Below are positions 58,096 through 64,000 of a stretch of DNA of 64,000 nt, piece after piece. The notes under the pieces were generated by a model. The model saw only the letters and a list, made by a program, of their open reading frames with translations, was not told where the DNA came from and did not search any database. Numbering within the stretch: the stretch's first letter is position 1; every line of letters starts with the position of its first letter. The position numbers and the translations under genes were made by a program. The DNA is from Lantana camara (taxonomy: Eukaryota > Streptophyta > Magnoliopsida > Lamiales > Verbenaceae), in NCBI GenBank assembly GCA_037501455.1, contig CM074865.1, positions 36,066,501 through 36,130,500 of the forward strand, given 5' to 3'.

Positions 58096-60652
58096 CAACT
58101 CACGCAAAACCAAATTCAAAATCACACAAGCCATCTCAAGGTAAATATCAGATATCATCCACGTTAATCATCAATTACTTCATGTAATTTAACTTGACAA
58201 GAAAACAAAGCATATGACAAAGAAATTATTAAATTGAATTTGCATGAATGTATGCTTCATGAATGCTATAAATACCGTTCACCGTAGTCACGAAGTTTTA
58301 ACATTGTGAGTTGTCGTTGTTCAGTGCATCATCTGTCCCGAAGATAGATTCAGTGCTCAGTTTGTCTTTAACCTCTTCAGGATACCCCAATGAAACAATT
58401 AATGAAGCCTTCAGGGATTACACTTCTTAGATCCCTTCTGCCCGGTACTGCTCCCCGTCTCCATCATTCCTCTTAATCCCCATTCAGCCCACTCTTTTTA
58501 CTTATCCTAGCTTGACCTCCCGAAAACCCCCAAGAATAACTACCCCTGACAACCTTGACGATTCAATCCCTACCTAGAGGTATTCGTCATTAGGATCTAC
58601 CTTAACACGAATCCTTTTCCATTTTCCGTTCATGTTATCTATTCATACCCTTTGACCCCTTAAGGTTATATTTGGCATCTAGCTCCATATTTCTTGAATC
58701 GAAGATAGAATATTCTTGACGACTCTTGGAGTTCGATGTAAATCCTCCAATGATCATCTTTTTCCATTTGGTCTCTTCTTAAGTTTCCTTCTGGCTCACC
58801 TCTAATAGAACCGATAATTTTAATAATGTTGTCTCGGATCCCTTAATACTTTTACTGAATAAATTTTGATCGACAACATCCCCTCATATAATAGATTGAT
58901 CCAAATTTCCCTTAGTTCATTCCATCTTAGGAGGTCACAAAAACTCCCATATAATTTCATCACTCCCAATTCGGAATTCCAGACATAGAGTCATTCAATA
59001 AACTTTCTTCTTTATATCTCGAAAAATCTTCCTCCGAATTTGGCATCGTCACTTCTCTCTTAACAACTTAACCATTACCATCCTCTTATTCATTTCCAAT
59101 GGCCACCATTAGGATATCCGGATTCTCCTTAATTTGCATCCCCGTTGTTGCTATTGACATATTTATTCGAGCACTATTTCCATCCTCCATTTTATCTCTC
59201 GGTCGTGCTCTCCCCCTTAAAATTTTGCTCTTTCATGTCGAACTCCCTCAATCCTTCTTCCCTATTCTTATCCGATCCGAACACTCCATTACTTCCTTTC
59301 CTTTAAATCAGATAATTTTCGGTTGAACTGACACTTGATAGTTGAGGCGAAAGGACTTCATATCAAGTAAACACTAAAATGCATGTTGGGTTAAAATGAC
59401 AATGCATGTGCCACGTTTACATCAAGCGATTATACAACACATTAGCGCAACGAAACCAATTAGAAATGCACGGTTAAACATAAGGTCAAAAGAATAAATA
59501 ATTAATGCAAAATATGATGCACGTGTTATGAATGTTTTGGAACCTGTCACCAAGATGGTAAGTAGTTAGCTCGGTAGCTTTTCCTCGTTCCTCAAATCCC
59601 GAGGTTACTTTGACTCGGTGATTATCCCTTGCCTTTCCCACGGTCTTCAAGTTTTCCATGAGTCTTTTTGCATCACTTGTATCTTCCACTATCCGAGATT
59701 GCAATTCCTTAATCCTTAATTCTTCCACGTCCACAGAATTAGTATCCAAACTTCTCCTTGAAACTCGACCTTTCCTTCTAATTGTTATCGCGATCAAGAA
59801 TTCCACGTTTATCCTTTGTGAATTCAATTTACCTCCAATTGCTTATACTTGAGCGCATGATTTCCTTTCTTTCCCGTTTCCATTTGTTGCTCCATATCTT
59901 CCAATTTAACCTCACAACATGACAATTCAGCTTGGATTTGGAAAATGAACTCAAATCCTGTTCCCCATATCGCCACCTTCCCTCTATTCGTTTTTCCCCA
60001 AATGCTTGCCTTCTAGAACCCGACTTCTAATCACTAGACTTAGTTCGAAGTCCTTCTTTGTAGACCCTTGATGTATAACCTCTGCCGGACCCCTGTTGTC
60101 TCTACTCCTCTTAATGACTAGTACCTCTTCCATGATCCAAATCCGAGACCAAAATGTCTTCAAGGCTTTGTTTAATTCATTCCTTAGGTTGAAAGATCCT
60201 GTTGAATCCAATTAATGTACTCCAAGTAGCAGATTCTCATAAGTTAGTCTTTTGAATCTCAACAATCCCATGATTAACTCCTATTCCGATTTCACCAAAT
60301 GTCTCCCTGCCATCGCATCTCTAGATTCAATCTTCCCAAAGTATCCTACCCATCTTCCATGTCTCAGAAAGGTTTGCAATCAATCTTCTTTGTCCTAGAA
60401 CTTGGCCGTGGTTTGATATCATCTTTATAATCTGGAAATCATAACTCATTTCAAGAATGGATGCATGCGATTAGTGCATGCTCATGACACATATTCAATA
60501 CAAAAGACAAGAATCCCTATAAAATGCAACAAGTAATTCAACAAAATTCTTAAGGAAACCAAATTCCATATTCAAGATCGATGCAATGCACACAATATCA
60601 TATAGTCCCTATGCCGTTCGACTTAGACTGACTCCAACACGACTCAAGAACA
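58096..60652 (-). other. Z interior without recognisable gag or pol
   Basis: About 2.6 kb, alignable in patches with the Y interior. No protease, RT, RNase H or integrase motif in any frame. Confidence 0.7.
59486..59827 (-). CDS. 113-aa open frame in Z interior, partly shared with Y
   Basis: Sense-strand frame with a charged, probably coiled-coil middle (DVEELRIKELQSRI, then AKRLMENLKTVGKARDN, about residues 33-70). The Y interior has a homologous stretch at about 41960-42070 (minus), including a conserved GAAGACCGTGGGAAA segment, though its frame is less intact. Shared coding-like sequence in two non-coding families suggests a decayed ancestral ORF. I do not recognise a domain and propose no function. 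Confidence 0.3.
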   Translation of the reverse strand: MNSQRINVEFLIAITIRRKGRVSRRSLDTNSVDVEELRIKELQSRIVEDTSDAKRLMENLKTVGKARDNHRVKVTSGFEERGKATELTTYHLGDRFQNIHNTCIIFCINYLFF

Positions 60653-60680
60653 CCGGTTTTGCAACCGGGCTCTGATACCA
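60653..60680 (-). other. Z primer-binding site and post-PBS hairpin
   Basis: The minus strand of 60669-60680 is TGGTATCAGAGC, 8 bases from the LTR. 60653-60668 on the sense strand is CCGGTT-GCAA-AACCGG, a perfect 6-bp hairpin with a GNRA loop. Confidence 0.92.
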
Positions 60681-60688
60681 CTTAAGGA

Positions 60689-63600
60689 TGTAGCACCCCG
60701 CACGTGAGGCACCACATCCCCCGCACTAGGGCTCAACACGAGTAACGAAATAGTAAATCCGCACCCGTATCAAACCCTAGCGAACGGGAGACAAACATAA
60801 AAACTTTCCTAAGCCAGGCGGAGCTAGACCCTGCAATGAAAACCAATCCACAAAGTATAATGCATAACAAAGCCAAAGTTCAAACATACCAACCATAAAC
60901 GGAATTTGGGCTCTTCAGGCCTCTTTTAAAACATAACAATGCCCCGTAAGAGCAATTCACTAACAATTTCATAATTATTCAAATTCATGATATAATAGAA
61001 CGAATCATACATAATTCCAATACATAAATGAGTGCAGGGACTCTCCTAACTAACTCGACCACTTAAAGACTTCAAACACCTCCGCCTAGCCCGAAACTCC
61101 AAAGATCAAACCTGCACACTAAAAGAGTGGGGAGGGAGAGGGGTCAGTCTCTAGAAGACTGAGTGAGCAGGAGCGATACATATATATAAAACATGCACAT
61201 GCAAATCATAAATCCCGAGCAAGGTTTTATTTAAATTTAGTTCCCAAAAAGGGCAAGAAAATAGATAAACAATGCTCGACTTTTACGACTAATTCATATT
61301 AAATTCATTACATTCATAAATCATACATAATTATAAGGCTCGGCGAGTGAGCGTGCACAATCTCCAACCAAACTCCGACCGTGTACGACAAATATCAATA
61401 ATATGTTGATTAGGTGTTCATGCAATATATTATAATACATGCAGACCATAAATCATAAATCATAGCGTTTGGGCAATCCGTGTTCCGGCTTTCCCGCACG
61501 GTGCATAATTCTATCAAAACATATACATAAGAAGAGGCATAAATCCTAACCAACCTTCTTCCTCCGGGTGGTGGACGGGCTTGCAAGACCCGGCCACCGG
61601 TTATACATGGGCCAATGGGGGTACATGAATTCCCCAAAGGCACTCAGCTCCCATTCCCCGCTAAACCTCCTAGCGAGGGCCGGTATCACCGTAGTTTGGT
61701 TGGGACTAGTATATGGGATCCCCGTCAGCCCTTGCTTCCTCGGTTAGCCACATATACTAAGTCCCAGGGCCCGTTAAATCAGAAGTCATAAATCAGAAAT
61801 GTGACTCGCCAAAACATATCAATTCATAAGTACATATCATAATTCATAAATACATATCATAATTCATAAATCTTTTGAAAAGGGTTTACTCGATCAATAC
61901 ATACTATAAGAAATCATACCTTACCGTGTAATTCGGCATATGCTATATACATACCTCTCCGTGTCATCCTATTCCGTAGCTAGCATGAAGACACACGGTT
62001 TGGAGCATAGCCTCATTACAAAACCATTTTTAAGTTTATATACGCTCATACACATAATTCAGAAGGATTTACTCGATAACTTCATTTGAAAACTATATAC
62101 ATATAATCATAAGGTTTTGGCCAAAGCTTTTCACATAAGGGTTGTAGGGTTTAATACGTAGCTACAACGAAAACACCCTCACCTTAACCGTGAAGAAACA
62201 AGGATCGAGCACCAAGTGCCTGACGATCAAAAGCTCTCCACCCTGGAGACAAACTGTACAAAAGACCACAAGACGTGTTCGTGAGACTCAAGACTCGAAA
62301 TGAACCATATATGACGCACGGCAATGCTCACACATGATATGAAGACATAAAGATCATATTAAGTCATGAAAATCATATAACCAATTCATTCACTTGTTCA
62401 ATCATAGATCATTCAATTCATATTTCCAATCCAATAATTCAAGAATTCAAATAGGAACATAGAACATATTCAAGCTCTACCAACATGCTACTACATACCT
62501 CAAATTACATAACATAGCATGTATCCAAGGTTGGACAACAAGAAGAAGTGATATGATATAGAAAATAAGTGATGCGATTCATAAACGACATATAAACACA
62601 CATCAACGGCAATAAGCAAAAGCATACCTATAACTCATCTAAATACCACGAAATTGAACCACAATACTCCTAACATCCAGTAAAACAAGTTCATAGTTTA
62701 ACACAAAAGGAGATAAAGTCATTAAGGAGGTGAAACAATTCAAAAACCGAAGAGGATGTAACGAAGACTGCGCATGGGAAGTGACACGGGGGTGTCACCA
62801 ACCCTAGCCCAACTGAGCCACGGGCGTGGCTCAGTACAGAGCTGCCCAGAAGGTGTGACACGCCCGTGTCTCCCTCTTATGAGTAAATGAGACAAGGGGG
62901 TGTCACGGTACAGAACTTGAGGCGCATGCAAGACCTAACCGGCAAAACTGAACTCAAACAAACTCAATCCAAAGGCATACCAAATTAACTCCAAATGCTC
63001 TGAAACTTAATATGCAACATATTTGGCATGTTATGAACATTTTTCATTTAGAGTGCAAAAGCTAAATAACACGTTAAGATCATCGAAACCGTGAAACAAA
63101 ACTGGGTCGCTACAATCGGACATATGAGCCCTCATGATTCTATCATGCCTTGATCAAGTACTTAGGGCTTGAATTTGGATCTGAAACTTTGGGGAATGCA
63201 TGATAACATACCAAACAACTAATATACATCATATATATGCAAAATGGTACAATTTAAAGCACATTAGAAGGACCAACAAGTTACCAAACACAACAGCAAC
63301 AAATCTGTCAAAGATCATGCATAAGAACAGGCCATATCTTGCGGTTTTGAGGCTTCAAATGGAACCAAATACTTAAAGCATGAATGCTAACATATAGAAC
63401 AAGGAGTGTACATCAACTCCATGAATTTTCACGCGAAATGGAGGCCATATGATCATGCAACAACACCAAATCTCACACAGCAGTTCGAAAACAGGGGAAA
63501 CAGTTTGAACATCAAGTTTGGAGCTCCATCTCTCATAATTTCATAAAAGGGTCAAGAAATGAAATCCTCCTAACATCAAATACTATCAGTTAGGAAAGAA

Positions 63601-64000
63601 ATAAGCCAAGAAACAAGTTCATATGATCACATATAAGCAAGAAATTCAGCCACACAAACATATAGGTCACAAGAGCAAAAATCCCTAAAAGTTCATACCA
63701 ATCTCATAATTCAAACCCTAATCAAATCTGATCCAAATCAGGTTTTAAATAGATGAAATCAAGCATAATTGAGTAGAGAAGACATAAATATTCATACCTT
63801 GAAGTTTTGGTGAAGGAAGATGGTGATTTGAGCTCCAAAATCACAAAGGCCAAGGGTTTTCTTCCTTTCTTCTCTTCTCTTCTCTCTCGTTCAGCTCCAG
63901 CTGCAAGAGGAGATATTTTGGCTCGGTTTTTCAGAGGAAAAAGGGGAGTAGAAGGCTTAACCCAAGGTACAAAGTCATGGTTAAAGTATGGTTAAGTTAA
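60689..64000 (-). repeat. Z 5' LTR (truncated by window end)
   Basis: Collinear base for base with 53799-57110. Differences before about 62750 are all transitions; those after are almost all transversions. Confidence 0.95.

Larger units (their letters stand above)
53799..64000 (-). mobile_element. Element Z: young LARD-like retroelement, right end outside window
   Basis: Left LTR 53799-57836 (4038 bp), interior 57837-60688, right LTR from 60689 to beyond the window. Offsets between the two LTRs stay at exactly 6890 throughout, so no net indel has occurred. I count about 21 substitutions in 3312 compared bases. The interior is 2.85 kb with PBS and polypurine tract but no recognisable gag or pol. 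If the LTRs are equal in length, the element should end about 726 bases past the window, followed by GATAC, the five bases before 53799. Confidence 0.93.

Noticed and set aside
57801..58103. 100-codon minus-strand frame with repeated ERRGTLF/RDGALSL blocks
   Set aside because: It is the hairpin minisatellite and polypurine tract read as protein; the repeats are DNA-level units.

Overview
The window looks like intergenic heterochromatin of a flowering plant, and I found no host gene in it. Every long stretch can be assigned to LTR retrotransposons. All recognisable coding capacity is Ty1/copia gag-protease-integrase-RT-RNase H plus one Ty3/gypsy-type gag relic. All primer-binding sites match the 3' end of plant initiator tRNA-Met. 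The species cannot be named from the sequence alone. Element names used here (X, G1, C1, C2, V, V2, Y, S1, W, Z) are working labels.

Layout, outermost to innermost. X is a minus-strand, LARD-like (long LTR, non-coding) element. It starts just before the window and its right LTR is split at 6167 and again at 47543. G1 (6167-47075, plus) sits in X. It is a gypsy-type element with ~3 kb LTRs and a 3.2 kb interior holding only a broken gag. G1's 5' LTR was hit by C1 (7720-13394, minus; copia with most of the interior deleted) and by V2 (a truncated LTR, 13670 to ~27157). V2 was hit in turn by C2 (16731-26886, plus), a structurally complete, very young copia of the Angela/BARE-like kind. G1's 3' LTR was hit by Y (33580-46381, minus, LARD-like), which itself carries S1 (36177-39289, plus), a solo LTR. 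Right of X's LTR, W (from 47543, plus) carries the solo LTR V (47964-51940). W also carries Z (53799 to past the window end, minus, LARD-like). Most joints are proven by 5-bp target-site duplications (C2 TAGCC, C1 TCATG, Y TGGGG, S1 AAAGG, V ACCCT). Several also have an uninterrupted copy of the target elsewhere in the window.

Function. Only C2 has a near-complete machinery (gag, protease, integrase, RT, RNase H), and it is split by three frameshifts. X, Y, Z and G1 have almost no coding capacity but intact-looking cis signals (LTR ends, PBS, polypurine tract), so they would have depended on enzymes supplied in trans. The most interesting content is RNA-like structure. The C2 leader carries four bipartite hairpins that share one apical motif on four different outer stems. 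A small GNRA-loop hairpin follows the PBS in four LARD/gypsy families. A second hairpin with covarying stem precedes the polypurine tract in the same families. A 28-bp hairpin minisatellite lies beside the polypurine tract in Y and Z. Short-palindrome cassettes differ in sequence but recur inside most of the long LTRs. LTR ages and identities quoted here are counts by eye, not alignments.
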